From JALZOC01 sp038320555 (GTDB lineage Bacteria; Acidobacteriota; Vicinamibacteria; Vicinamibacterales; 2-12-FULL-66-21), in NCBI GenBank assembly GCA_038320555.1, contig JBBQEJ010000005.1, forward strand, positions 1-64,000: a stretch of DNA of 64,000 nt, written 5' to 3'. Both the position numbers and the translations under genes were made by a program. A model generated the notes under the pieces. The model was not told the DNA's origin. It was given only the letters and a program-made list of their open reading frames with translations, and searched no databases. Positions 41,706 to 50,507 of the stretch are shown piece after piece. Each line of letters opens with the position of its first letter. The first letter of the stretch is position 1.

Positions 41706-42499
41706 CAGTGGGTTAGCGAATAAATGATTTCGTTGATCTCCATCCGGTACGCCACCGCCGTGTATTTCACGTAGCCCGGATACTCCGCCGCGTTCGACCA
41801 CTCCCAGCCGTCGCCCATGTCCACGTTCCAGTTGATGAGCACCATGGCGCGGCCGTTGTCGTCTTCGATCGCGCGCAGGTGCGCGACGTAGCCACCCTTC
41901 TCCCACGTGCGTCCCTGCAGGAACGAACCGAGGCCCGGCGTCTGAGGGAACGAATCGAACTGGTAGAAGCAGTGGAAAATCGGATGCGCTGGCGGAAGAT
42001 CGATGATCTTGCGATCGGGAAAGACCCGCCGCAGCTCGCTCTCGACGTTCGCCCATTCGATGGGACCGTGAAAATCATCGAAGGTCAGCGTGCCTCCTCG
42101 CAGCAGGAACTCGCGCAAAATCGGCACCTCTGCGTCCTTCAGCCGCAGGTTCCCCCCTTCCACGATGTAGATCCATGGATAGGACCACAGGTTCGGATCC
42201 TCAATCGTCAGTACGACCGGATCGTTGACCTGAATGGCCGTCGCCGTACGCACGCGGCGCGACAGGTTCTGGTCGGCCGCGGGTGCGTCGATGAACCACG
42301 GTTCGTCTTCGGGGTTGAGGTATCCCGCCCGCGGGACCGTCCAGGCCGTGTAGCGAATCCGCGCGAACGTCCACTGCAGTCCGGCGAACCGCGCGTCGGG
42401 GGCGTCCGGGTTCTGTGCGTCTGCCCGCGGCGTCAGCCACGCGGCGCCCGCCCACAGCAGCAGGCCGGCGACAGCCGCTGTGGGAAGGAGCGGCTTCAT
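41705..42499 (-). CDS. DUF4159-domain secreted or periplasmic protein
   Basis: The 264-residue protein has a signal peptide or N-terminal anchor KPLLPTAAVAGLLLWAGAAW. The DUF4159 domain has the family hallmarks FARIRYTAWTVPRAG, WIYIVEGGNLRLKD, LLRGGTLTFDDFHGPIEW and YQFDSFPQTPG, a fold related to class-I glutamine amidotransferases. It ends MEINEIIYSLTH. ATG 42499 overlaps the upstream gene by four bases (ATGA), and the stop overlaps the MoxR start. Coupling to MoxR is shared with many Acidobacteriota clusters; exact role unknown. Confidence 0.87.
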   Translation of the reverse strand: MKPLLPTAAVAGLLLWAGAAWLTPRADAQNPDAPDARFAGLQWTFARIRYTAWTVPRAGYLNPEDEPWFIDAPAADQNLSRRVRTATAIQVNDPVVLTIEDPNLWSYPWIYIVEGGNLRLKDAEVPILREFLLRGGTLTFDDFHGPIEWANVESELRRVFPDRKIIDLPPAHPIFHCFYQFDSFPQTPGLGSFLQGRTWEKGGYVAHLRAIEDDNGRAMVLINWNVDMGDGWEWSNAAEYPGYVKYTAVAYRMEINEIIYSLTH

Positions 42500-45060
42500 T
42501 GCCGAACTCCGGGAGCGCCGGAGCCCTTGATGGATCGCAGCAGCAGGTCCTGCGCGCGATCGAAGCTCGGCGCGATCTCGAGCGCGGCGAGCGCTTCGAC
42601 CTTCGCCTCCGCCGGACGGTTCGCGAGCAGGTAGGCCTCGGCCAGATCGCAATGTGCTGAGGCCTTGTCCGCCGGACCGATGGCCAGGGCGGCCTTGAAC
42701 TCGCGCACCGCGGTGTCCGGCTGGTTGCTTTTGAGCGCGAGGCGCCCGAGGCCGCTGTGTGCGAGCGGATCAAACGGGTCGATAGCCACAATCCGGTCGT
42801 ACGCCAGCAGCAACGCCTGGGGCGCCGACGCCTTCTCGGCGAGTGCCGCAAGACGCCGTGCGGCCTCGACCGTGGTGTGATCCTGCGCAATCATCGCCCG
42901 ATACTCGGACATCGCGCGCGCGGTGTCGCCAAGCTGCTCGGCCAGCCGCGCCATGACGGCGTGCGGGCTGTCGTCCCCGGTTGCCGCCGGAATCAGCGCC
43001 GCAGCTCTTCCGAGCGGCTCGAATGCCGCGCGATCGCCGGCCGCCGCCAGCGCCTCGCCGTAGGCCAGTTGGGCCCCATAACTGCCGGGATGCTCCGCTG
43101 CCACCGCACGCAGCGCCGCCACGTCCGGCTTGGCGGGAGGCGCGCCCCTTTCACCGGGGGCGGCGGGGCCGGTCGATCCGGGAATCGCGCGGAGCGCCGC
43201 TCGAAGCGGCCCGAACCGCGCATCGAGCGCCTTGTCGAACGATCCCTGCAGATCAGGCAGCGTGACGCCGATCGTCTTCTCGATTGCCGCGTCCCCTTCC
43301 AGCCCCTGGCCGTACGATCGCACGAGCGCCTGGAGCTTGGCATCTCCATACGTCCGCACGACGTGATCGACGAGCAGCGACGCTTCGAAATACGCCAGCG
43401 CGATCGTGTCGGGCCGCGTGAATCCGGAGTTCAGATCCGCGAGCTTCAGGGTCTTGCCGCGTTCGAGCGCCATCGCAAAGGGGATTTCCATCTCGCGTCC
43501 CCACTCGGGACGGGCCTGGGTTTCCTCGTACTCCGAGATGCCTTCGGTGAGCCACCGAGGCACGCGCTGGTTCGACATCTGCAGCGTGATGACATGCGTC
43601 ATCTCGTGCCAGAGCGTGGCCTGCCACGAGAACGGCCGGCCCGGGTGCGCATGAGGCGAATCGAGCGACACAACACGGCCGAAACACGCGCCGAGCGCGC
43701 CGATCATGCCGGGCAGCCCGACGGTGCGCACGGCGAAGTCGTCGTGCTTGGGAAAAATCTCGACGAGAATCGGTCCCTTCGGCGTGAAGTGGTACTTCGC
43801 CGACAGCGTCTTCAGCGCTTCCTGCGCGAGCGGCATGGCATACTCACGCATCACGGGAGCTTCATCGGGATCCAGCTTCAGGATGATGTCGCCTTCGGGA
43901 ATTTCGACGAACTTGTCGAGCGTATCGAGCAGCGCGAGCAGGTTGTAGGTGACGACGTCGTACGGGTCGATCTTGAACGCGCGATCGAGCGCCTGACGCG
44001 CCTGCGCCTCATCGCCTGTACGCATCAGGTGCATGCCGAGCTCCGCATACGCCCGCGCGTTCGTCGGATCGAGCGCGACCGCTTCGCGCGCGAGGCCGAC
44101 CGCCTCGTCGAATCGGTAGTTGTGCGCGGTGAGCTGAGACGCGACCCGATAGATCTCTCCGTAGGCCGGATTGATCGCGAGCGTGCTCTTGACCTCCGCG
44201 TCGAACGCCGTCCGCCCGCCTCGAACATACGTAATCGCCGCGGCCAGCGCGCGCGCCTCAAGGTGCGACGGATTCTGCGCCAGCACGCGCGCAATGCGCT
44301 CACGCGCCGCGTCCCACCTCGTGTTGTCGAGATCGAGCTCCGCGAGGAGCAACTCCGCGTCCGCCAGGTGTGGATCAATTTCGAGCGCGCGGGTGGCGGC
44401 GGCGGCCGCGGCCGCTGGATCGTCTTCAGCCAGGGCGCGCCCCAGGCCGGCGTGCGCCGGTGCCCACTCGGGATCCTGCGCAAGCACCTGCTGGAAGGAC
44501 TTCACCGCCTCCGTGTAGTTGTACGTTTCGAGAAACAACAGACCCCACGCGGTATCGACCGCCGGGTTCGACCCGGCCGCCGCAGCCGAGCGGAAGAGGC
44601 CGTTCGCCTCGCGCGATCGCCCCAACGCTTCGGCTGCCCGGCCTGCACGGGTCAGCGACGCGGGATCGTTCTCCGATGATCGGAAAAGCACATTCAGGAG
44701 CTGTGAGGCGTCGCCGGCGCGGCCGAGTCTCTGGAACACCAGAGCTAGTTCGAGGGCCGCGTCGCTGAGCGGAGCTCGGTTGGCTGCCGGCTGCAGCATC
44801 CCGATCGCCTCGGTGTACCGTCCTGTGCCGACGGCGAGATGCGCCAGCACCGCGATCGCCGCGGGATCGCCGGCGGGTCGGGTCTTCGCCAGCGTCTCTG
44901 CCTCGGCCGGCTTTCCGTGCGCGATGGCACGCCAGGCGCTCGCAGGGAATGGCAGCGGCGCCGCAGCCGCCTGCTGACTGTGCGATGGCCCGGTGACCGC
45001 CGTCCAGACGCAGAGCGAAGCAAAAAGAACGATCGCCGGCCGGAAGGGGAGGTGTCGCAT
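42496..45060 (-). CDS. TPR protein with gluzincin peptidase (Peptidase_MA-like) domain
   Basis: This is an exported protein of 854 residues. The signal peptide runs to about 30 (TAVTGPSHSQQ). About 15 TPR-like helices occupy residues 40-380 (for example AVKSFQQVLAQDPEWAPAHA). Then comes a gluzincin domain with HExxH in LWHEMTHVITLQMSN and the downstream Glu in PRWLTEGISEYEETQ, so zinc-dependent proteolysis is likely. More TPRs follow to the end (AVREFKAALAIGPADKASAH). I chose ATG 45060; the frame is open 1 kb further upstream but lies antisense to the next gene. It is the first gene of the MoxR operon. Confidence 0.88.
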   Translation of the reverse strand: MRHLPFRPAIVLFASLCVWTAVTGPSHSQQAAAAPLPFPASAWRAIAHGKPAEAETLAKTRPAGDPAAIAVLAHLAVGTGRYTEAIGMLQPAANRAPLSDAALELALVFQRLGRAGDASQLLNVLFRSSENDPASLTRAGRAAEALGRSREANGLFRSAAAAGSNPAVDTAWGLLFLETYNYTEAVKSFQQVLAQDPEWAPAHAGLGRALAEDDPAAAAAAATRALEIDPHLADAELLLAELDLDNTRWDAARERIARVLAQNPSHLEARALAAAITYVRGGRTAFDAEVKSTLAINPAYGEIYRVASQLTAHNYRFDEAVGLAREAVALDPTNARAYAELGMHLMRTGDEAQARQALDRAFKIDPYDVVTYNLLALLDTLDKFVEIPEGDIILKLDPDEAPVMREYAMPLAQEALKTLSAKYHFTPKGPILVEIFPKHDDFAVRTVGLPGMIGALGACFGRVVSLDSPHAHPGRPFSWQATLWHEMTHVITLQMSNQRVPRWLTEGISEYEETQARPEWGREMEIPFAMALERGKTLKLADLNSGFTRPDTIALAYFEASLLVDHVVRTYGDAKLQALVRSYGQGLEGDAAIEKTIGVTLPDLQGSFDKALDARFGPLRAALRAIPGSTGPAAPGERGAPPAKPDVAALRAVAAEHPGSYGAQLAYGEALAAAGDRAAFEPLGRAAALIPAATGDDSPHAVMARLAEQLGDTARAMSEYRAMIAQDHTTVEAARRLAALAEKASAPQALLLAYDRIVAIDPFDPLAHSGLGRLALKSNQPDTAVREFKAALAIGPADKASAHCDLAEAYLLANRPAEAKVEALAALEIAPSFDRAQDLLLRSIKGSGAPGVRQ

Positions 45061-45194
45061 GTCCCTGATTGGATTATAGAAGGTTCCCGTGCGATCAGCG
45101 GGCTTCCGCCTGTCGGTAAGACGGCGGCGGCACGCAGACAGTTTGGCGCGAGAGGCCGATGCCTCCGCTGTTCGACCTGGCTCAGGCGCGTCCG

Positions 45195-46661
45195 CTAATA
45201 GAGAGCCCTCCAGGTGAAGAAGAGCGTGGCGCACAAGCCCTGGCCGATTCCGAAAACTGCAGCCCATGCAGGAACGTTCCGCGGCGCGACGAGTATCGCG
45301 AGTGCCAGGAACAGCGGAAACAACGTGGCGCTCAGACGTCCCATCGACAGCAGGCCTCCTGCGAAGAGCGGCGGGACGAGATTGACGAGCACAAATGCGC
45401 CCCACGCGGGGCCCAGCCGTCGAAACACAGGATAGGTGAGCGCAAGGGCGAAAAGAACGCCGAGGGCGTTCAGCGTGTTGAACGGATTGTTCGTCACGAC
45501 TTGCACAAGTGGCTCGTTGCGCACGTGGTCGAAGGCGGCGACGATCGGTCCGAGGCCTTGGTACGTCCGTCCCCAGGCTTCGTGACTGCGTGCCCAGGCG
45601 AACCAGACGCCGGTCAATCGGTAGAGGTACGCCGTAAAGAGCAACATGCCGATCCCGGGCATCGCGGCCGCGAGCAGCCGCACGCCAAGCGCCCGCACCG
45701 TCGAACCCATCGGGCGCTCGGCACGTCCGGCATTGTCGGCAGCTCTCACATCCTGATAGATCTGTTGCAGCGCCAGAACCGCGAGCGGAATGCTGACGAA
45801 GCAGCCGTTCGGCCTCGTGAGGCCAACGAGCAGTCCCCAGAGAGACGCGGCGATCCAGTCGCGGTGGAGAAAGTGGTAACAGGCGGCGGCGGCGCCAAGC
45901 AGGAACAGCGATTCGGTGTACGGCGCATTGTAGAACAGCGCAAACGGATAGGCGGCAAGGAGAAGTGTGGCACCGGCCGCGCGCTCTGGCCCGATAAGAT
46001 CGGATCCCAACCGTGTCACGTAGGCCAGAGCCCAGAAAAATGCGCCAAGCGAAATGACGACGCCCGCCCATAACGCGCGCAGCATCCGCCGCTCACGCGG
46101 AACGGTTCGATCCGACATTCCGAACACCGCGCCGAGCGGCCGCATCAGCATCGGCATCGCCGGAAAGAACGCGATGTTCCGCTGGCGCTGGAACGTGTGA
46201 TCCCACGTGTAGCCGTCGAGCGCGATGTCGCCGTACCATCCGGCATCGAACCGCGCAGGCAGATTTGCCAGCGGATCTCTTGAGAGCACGAACCCCGGCG
46301 TGGCCGACAGGCCGATGGTGACAACGGCAAAGAAGGCGACCAGGAACACCGCGGGACGCGTCGCGACAAACGCGCGCAACGCCGCCGCAACATTCGGCCG
46401 CGCGACGACCGCGGCGTGAGCCCTCCTCACACGCCCCAGGATGCTCGGCCGCGGCCATAACAGGTGCCGCGCGATCTGGACGCACGCCGCCGCGTAGACC
46501 AGAAGCAGCGGAGGCGGGGGAAAGATCAGGACATTCCGGACAAACACGGCGGGGGTCGCCACGAGCGCGCACCATGCCGCCGCGGCAATCAGAACGGCGG
46601 TCATGATATCGGCAATCCGCGCGCCCCTGGTCAGCGGGTCAATGTCGGGTATCACAGGCAT
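45195..46661 (-). CDS. GT-C membrane glycosyltransferase (PIG-V / mannosyltransferase type)
   Basis: The 488-residue protein has about ten hydrophobic helices. The luminal loop with DAGWYGDIALDGYTWD after the first helices is typical of PIG-V-like polyprenyl-phosphate-dependent mannosyltransferases, where Asp supplies the catalytic base. AFFPAMPMLMRPLG and SLWGLLVGLTRPNGCFVSIP are also family-like. It has an ATG at 46661, and the gene is co-directional with the other glycosyltransferase upstream, with a repeat between. The acceptor is unknown; the nearest use would be glycosylation of exported proteins or lipids. Confidence 0.82.
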   Translation of the reverse strand: MPVIPDIDPLTRGARIADIMTAVLIAAAAWCALVATPAVFVRNVLIFPPPPLLLVYAAACVQIARHLLWPRPSILGRVRRAHAAVVARPNVAAALRAFVATRPAVFLVAFFAVVTIGLSATPGFVLSRDPLANLPARFDAGWYGDIALDGYTWDHTFQRQRNIAFFPAMPMLMRPLGAVFGMSDRTVPRERRMLRALWAGVVISLGAFFWALAYVTRLGSDLIGPERAAGATLLLAAYPFALFYNAPYTESLFLLGAAAACYHFLHRDWIAASLWGLLVGLTRPNGCFVSIPLAVLALQQIYQDVRAADNAGRAERPMGSTVRALGVRLLAAAMPGIGMLLFTAYLYRLTGVWFAWARSHEAWGRTYQGLGPIVAAFDHVRNEPLVQVVTNNPFNTLNALGVLFALALTYPVFRRLGPAWGAFVLVNLVPPLFAGGLLSMGRLSATLFPLFLALAILVAPRNVPAWAAVFGIGQGLCATLFFTWRALY

Positions 46662-46721
46662 GAGTCGAGGCAGCAGAGTACTCTAGCGAAGCTGAGTTCC
46701 ACTAGAGACACAGCAGAGTAA

Positions 46722-46796
46722 ATTCACCACAGAGGTAGCAGAGTAAACGGAGTCTAAAGAATTTTTCTCTGTTTCCTCCGCTATCTCTGTGGTGAA
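46722..46796. repeat. CCACAGAG-type inverted repeat, copy 3
   Basis: ATTCACCACAGAGGTAGCAG (46722 on) faces CTATCTCTGTGGTGAA (ending 46795), with matching GTAAACGGAG/TTTCCTCCG inside and a central AATTTTTC. It fills the gap between the two glycosyltransferase genes and could end transcription of the upstream one. Confidence 0.75.
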
Positions 46797-46844
46797 GACC
46801 CTCCGATATCTCCGTCCGCTCCGCTCCCTCCAATGCGCAGGCCC

Positions 46845-48452
46845 TCATTTCCGCAGCTCGTATAACGATGACGGCGCGCCGTACCATTCCGCGCTGGCGA
46901 TGTGCCGCACGCGCGGCATCGTCTCGAGGCGCTTGACGGTGGCGGCGCAGACCTCCGGTTCCCACAACCGGCAATGCACGGCGATATGCGTCACACCCGT
47001 CCGGGCAAGATAGTCGAGCGAGCTCGGATCGGGGAACCCGGACGTGCCGTCGACGAGCGCCGCGTACGAGCGCGGATTGAAGCCGCTGTAGCCGTTGACC
47101 ATCGGCGTCCAATGCCAGATGGAGAAATACATATACGGAAGATTCTCGGCAAACCGATCCGGCTGCGCGTGGATCGGAAACTCGAACAACACCGCACCCG
47201 TCTTCGGAATCGATGCATAGATGCCCGGCGAGAAACGCCACATCGGCAGCCGGTCGTACCGCGGCCACGCGTCCACCATCAACGCCAGCGTGAAGAACGC
47301 AAGGGCGGCCGGGCGCGCGCGCGCGCCGGGTATACGCGCGAGTAACCGGCCGGCTCCCGCACCCGCGAGCACCGCAATCGTCAACCCGACGAGTATTCCG
47401 AATCGCGCAGGCACGCGGACCGACCGAAACGGCCATGCGAACCTGTACAAAGCCGGATAGAACACACCGTGCACACCGAGCGAGCCGTCGAACGCCACCA
47501 CGCCCGCGGCGATGAAGGCCGTGCGGGTCGCGGTGAGCGGCGGCCACGCGCCGGCGGCCGCAAGCGACAGAGGCACCAGGCCCGGAAACAACGCGCGCTC
47601 CGCGTGGACGACGCGCGGAAGAAACGCGCGATACGTCGGGTTGCCGACACCCGGACGGAGGTAGTCCAACGGAACCGCGCTGAACTCCGCGACGCTTTCT
47701 GCCTGCCGGACGCCGCGTGCGGAAGCCGACGCGATGTACGCGCCGGCCAGAGGCCACACCAGTATCGCCGCAAGGCATCCCCCCGCGGCCGCGTACACGA
47801 CGCGGACACCTGGTACTTTCCACGCGCCTGCCAGGACGACGGCAAACACCGCGGCATACACCGCGAGAAACAGGCCGTAATACATCGACGAGTACCACTG
47901 CGCCGCGAGCGCCAGCGCGAGCACGAGGGCGTACCGGCGTCGCCCGTCGCGCAGAATGCGATGCACTGCCAGCAGCACCACCGGCATCCACATCGTCATC
48001 TGCAGCTCCAGGTGGCTCAGATGGTTGAGGCGAAATGGACAGAGCGTGAACGTGACGGCAGTAATCCAGGCGGAAGGGCGTCCGTATCCGAGGGCGCGCA
48101 CGAGCAGGTACGCGGAAAGACCGGACAGGATGAATGCCGCGAGAAGAACCTCGTTATAGGCGACGACCGGATGCACGCCCGCCCACGCAAGCGGCGCCGC
48201 GGCGAGAGCCGGAAGGATCATCGAATCCGAATAGGTGAGCGTGGCGGGAAGCGGATAAAAAATGTTCGCGTCAAACAGGTGTCTCGGATCGTGGGCAATC
48301 TGGTGCTGCACCCAGGCGATCCGCCACATGGAGAAGATCGGATCGCCGCGATCAGGGACAGCGTATAAGTCGGCGGCCTGCTGATGCAGGATCGTCAACG
48401 TCACCGCGACGAGCCCCAGGAACACCGCGGCGATCTCGCCGTGCCTGCTCAC
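46845..48452 (-). CDS. GT-C family membrane glycosyltransferase-like protein
   Basis: The 535-residue protein has 10-12 membrane helices. The large first loop has DRGDPIFSMWRIAWVQHQIA, in which Asp residues lie where GT-C enzymes bind metal and sugar donor. Family patterns recur: FYPLPATLTYSDSMILP and LSAYLLVRALGYGRPSAWIT. A soluble C-terminal part has VTHIAVHCRLWEP. It is likely polyprenyl-phospho-sugar dependent. The 5' end is flanked by the dispersed palindromic element (copy 2). Confidence 0.78.
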   Translation of the reverse strand: MSRHGEIAAVFLGLVAVTLTILHQQAADLYAVPDRGDPIFSMWRIAWVQHQIAHDPRHLFDANIFYPLPATLTYSDSMILPALAAAPLAWAGVHPVVAYNEVLLAAFILSGLSAYLLVRALGYGRPSAWITAVTFTLCPFRLNHLSHLELQMTMWMPVVLLAVHRILRDGRRRYALVLALALAAQWYSSMYYGLFLAVYAAVFAVVLAGAWKVPGVRVVYAAAGGCLAAILVWPLAGAYIASASARGVRQAESVAEFSAVPLDYLRPGVGNPTYRAFLPRVVHAERALFPGLVPLSLAAAGAWPPLTATRTAFIAAGVVAFDGSLGVHGVFYPALYRFAWPFRSVRVPARFGILVGLTIAVLAGAGAGRLLARIPGARARPAALAFFTLALMVDAWPRYDRLPMWRFSPGIYASIPKTGAVLFEFPIHAQPDRFAENLPYMYFSIWHWTPMVNGYSGFNPRSYAALVDGTSGFPDPSSLDYLARTGVTHIAVHCRLWEPEVCAATVKRLETMPRVRHIASAEWYGAPSSLYELRK

Positions 48453-48484
48453 GAATCACTCATCACGAATCACTAATCACTAGT

Positions 48485-48679
48485 CTAGAACTGTTTCAAA
48501 ACCTCTCGCGCCGCGATCGCCGAGTGTGTCGCGCAGAGAGCGCCGAGGACGCAGGGGGGCGCGGGAGCGACCGGATCGCCCGCGGGCGACCGCGAGGCCG
48601 GGTGATCCGGTCCCCGCCGCGCTTCTCGGCGTGCTCAGCGTCCTCCGCGCGACATACTCCGCGATCTCCCCGAGAGACT
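48485..48679 (+). repeat. Dispersed palindromic element, copy 2
   Basis: This 195-base copy, in the orientation CTAGAACTGTTTCAAAACC to CCCCGAGAGACT, matches copy 1 (11253-11460, inverted) and the short copy 3 (58021-58080, inverted). Internal blocks GAGTGTGTCGCGCAGAG and TGCTCAGCGTCCTCCGCGCG are shared. The two halves are imperfect complements, so RNA could fold into a long hairpin. It lies between the glycosyltransferase start and the ICMT-like stop. Confidence 0.8.
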
Positions 48680-48709
48680 AATCACGAACCGCGAAACGCG
48701 AACCGCGCA

Positions 48710-49225
48710 TCACGAATCGCGGCTCCCGGCCAGCGCTCGCTCTTCGACCCGAATCCGCCCAGCGATGAGGATACCGAAGACGACGACCGACAGCGTACCT
48801 GCGATCGGCGCCTGGGCCATCAGCGCCATCCCCGCCAGCTCCCCCATCACCCCGAGATAATTCGGGTGGCGCATGAACCGGTAGGGACCGCTCGTAATCC
48901 GCGTGGAGTCGGGAGGCACGAGCACGCGGAAGGTCCACCTCTCGCCAAGCGTCGCGATCGCCCAGTACTTGATCGTCTTGGCAAGCACGAAGACAACCGT
49001 CCCGGCAATGAACACCGCATTCGGCTGCGCACGGCGGGCCCAGGCCTCGAACGCCATCGCAAGAAATGCCGCGGGATACGCCAGTTGCATCAGCGGAAAC
49101 ACGTCGTTTTTGGGTTCGGCCGCGCCGGCCGATCGCAGGGCGCGATCGTGGCGGCCCGCCAGTCGCTTCTCGAACGCCATGGGGAGAAACGCCAGTGCCA
49201 GGAGGAGGACGAACAGGGGATCCAT
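48710..49225 (-). CDS. ICMT-family membrane methyltransferase
   Basis: The 171-residue protein has four or five helices (PLFVLLLALAFLPMAF at the N-terminus). The isoprenylcysteine carboxyl methyltransferase signature is SGPYRFMRHPNYLGVMGELA, binding S-adenosylmethionine, and it ends IRVEERALAGSRDS. The ATG at 49225 overlaps the FAD-protein stop (ATGA). In alkylpyrone/alkylresorcinol loci of other bacteria an ICMT-like enzyme O-methylates the product, and this context (ketosynthase, FAD reductase) is similar but without a visible polyketide synthase. Substrate unknown. Confidence 0.85.
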   Translation of the reverse strand: MDPLFVLLLALAFLPMAFEKRLAGRHDRALRSAGAAEPKNDVFPLMQLAYPAAFLAMAFEAWARRAQPNAVFIAGTVVFVLAKTIKYWAIATLGERWTFRVLVPPDSTRITSGPYRFMRHPNYLGVMGELAGMALMAQAPIAGTLSVVVFGILIAGRIRVEERALAGSRDS

Positions 49226-50355
49226 CAGGCGGCGTGAATGTCGCCGGCGTATCTGATCGCGTGCCGCAGCAACTGCGGCAGCACGGCGGCGCCGTACCCT
49301 GCCGCACGGACGGTGCCCGGATAGCCGACGAGCCAGCGCATGGTGCGATTGAAGCGCCACTTGGCGGAGAATTCGCGGCGGCGCGCGGCCAGCAGGCGGA
49401 CGTGGGCGGAGGCCGTTCCGTGCTCGAGCGCGTGGAGCGCCTCGCCGGCAGCCAGCTCCGCACCACGAAGCGCGAAGCGCAAACCGTCGCCGGTCATCGG
49501 GTCGACGAAGCCCGAGGCGTCACCCGCGAGCAGCAGCCCTGGAGCACCTGCCACGTCACAATCAACGGCCAGTGGGCCCAGGCAGATCGGTTCCGCAATC
49601 ATGCGCGCGTCCGCAAACCGGCCGCGGAGTTGAGCGTCGCCCAGCAACGCGGCAATCAGCAGGTCCTTCGGCGATCGTCCATCAAGCGTCGGTGTGACGA
49701 GGCATGCATTGGTGACACGGTTGGGCAGCGGCGCAACGCCCAGGTAATGCCCGGCCCGCACGTGCATCTCGCCAAACGCCGTCATGCTGCTGACGTTCTC
49801 GAAGTAGCCGCCGACCGCCCAGCGTCGAGGGCGCACGGCGGATCGCGACAGTCCCAGACCGCGTGCCACGCGCGAATACCGGCCGTCGGCCGCAATCACG
49901 AGGCGTGCGGTCACGTGGAGCGATCTGGCGTCGCGGCCTTTGACGGCAAGCCCCGCAATCTCGGGCTCATGGCCCGATGAATCAACGATGGCGCCCTGCA
50001 CCAGCACGCCCTGCTCGATACGCGCGCCCGCACCCGCAGCCGCCATCACCAGCGCGCCGTCGAGCTCGCGGCGCCCCAGAGCCCGCCCGCACACGGAATC
50101 GTACCGTCCTTCGACACGCACCCCTTCGTCGCCCGTGACGATCATTCCCGCAAGCGGGAGCGAGCCACCCGTTGCGCACTCAAGCCCGAGCCGGTCGAGG
50201 ACCGCGAGCGCCCCCGGATTCAGCGTATCGCCACACAGTTTCTGGCGCGGAAACTCTGCCCGATCGAAGACGAGCACCCGCGCCCCGGCCCGCGCGAGGA
50301 TCGTCGCCGCGATGGCTCCCGCCGGCCCCGCGCCCGCGATCAGGACATCAAGCAT
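49225..50355 (-). CDS. FAD-dependent oxidoreductase (geranylgeranyl-reductase type)
   Basis: The 376-residue flavoprotein opens with LDVLIAGAGPAGAIAATILA, a Rossmann FAD-binding motif (GxGxxG). EFPRQKLCGDTLNPGALAVL follows, typical of the GGR/halogenase-related group. The second FAD motif is LLLAGDASGFVDPMTGDGLR. A substrate domain lies between and after these. ATG 50355 starts it. It overlaps the ICMT-like gene and is separated from the ketosynthase gene by a repeat-filled gap of 152 bases. Likely acts on isoprenoid or polyketide-type lipids. Confidence 0.87.
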   Translation of the reverse strand: MLDVLIAGAGPAGAIAATILARAGARVLVFDRAEFPRQKLCGDTLNPGALAVLDRLGLECATGGSLPLAGMIVTGDEGVRVEGRYDSVCGRALGRRELDGALVMAAAGAGARIEQGVLVQGAIVDSSGHEPEIAGLAVKGRDARSLHVTARLVIAADGRYSRVARGLGLSRSAVRPRRWAVGGYFENVSSMTAFGEMHVRAGHYLGVAPLPNRVTNACLVTPTLDGRSPKDLLIAALLGDAQLRGRFADARMIAEPICLGPLAVDCDVAGAPGLLLAGDASGFVDPMTGDGLRFALRGAELAAGEALHALEHGTASAHVRLLAARRREFSAKWRFNRTMRWLVGYPGTVRAAGYGAAVLPQLLRHAIRYAGDIHAA

Positions 50356-50373
50356 GTCGCATCCGGGAGTTGA

Positions 50374-50507
50374 CGAAGATAACGGAGTTCAAAGCGAAGC
50401 AACGGTGTAAACGGAGACGAACGAAGATTGATTGGGTTTTCATGAAAACTCTTCTTCGTTCTTTCTTCGTTCTCTTCGTTCCTTCGTTGTGAACTTCGTG
50501 AACTTCG
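50374..50507. repeat. Inverted CGAAGNAACGG word element
   Basis: TTGACGAAGATAACGGAG and AAACGGAGACGAACGAAG face TTCTTCGTTCTTTCTTCG and TTCGTTCCTTCGTTGTGAAC, with a GGGTTTTCATGAAAACTC centre that is itself palindromic. It sits between the ketosynthase stop and the FAD-protein start and resembles 10563-10694. Confidence 0.65.

Noticed and set aside
42757..44679. 640-codon plus-strand frame opposite the TPR-gluzincin gene
   Set aside because: Antisense shadow; its translation is Arg-rich and low in hydrophobic segments, while the minus strand has TPRs and HExxH.
45061..46071. Upstream extension of the TPR-gluzincin frame
   Set aside because: The frame is open for 1 kb but there lies in another frame of the PIG-V-type gene on the same strand; the signal peptide at ATG 45060 marks the true start.
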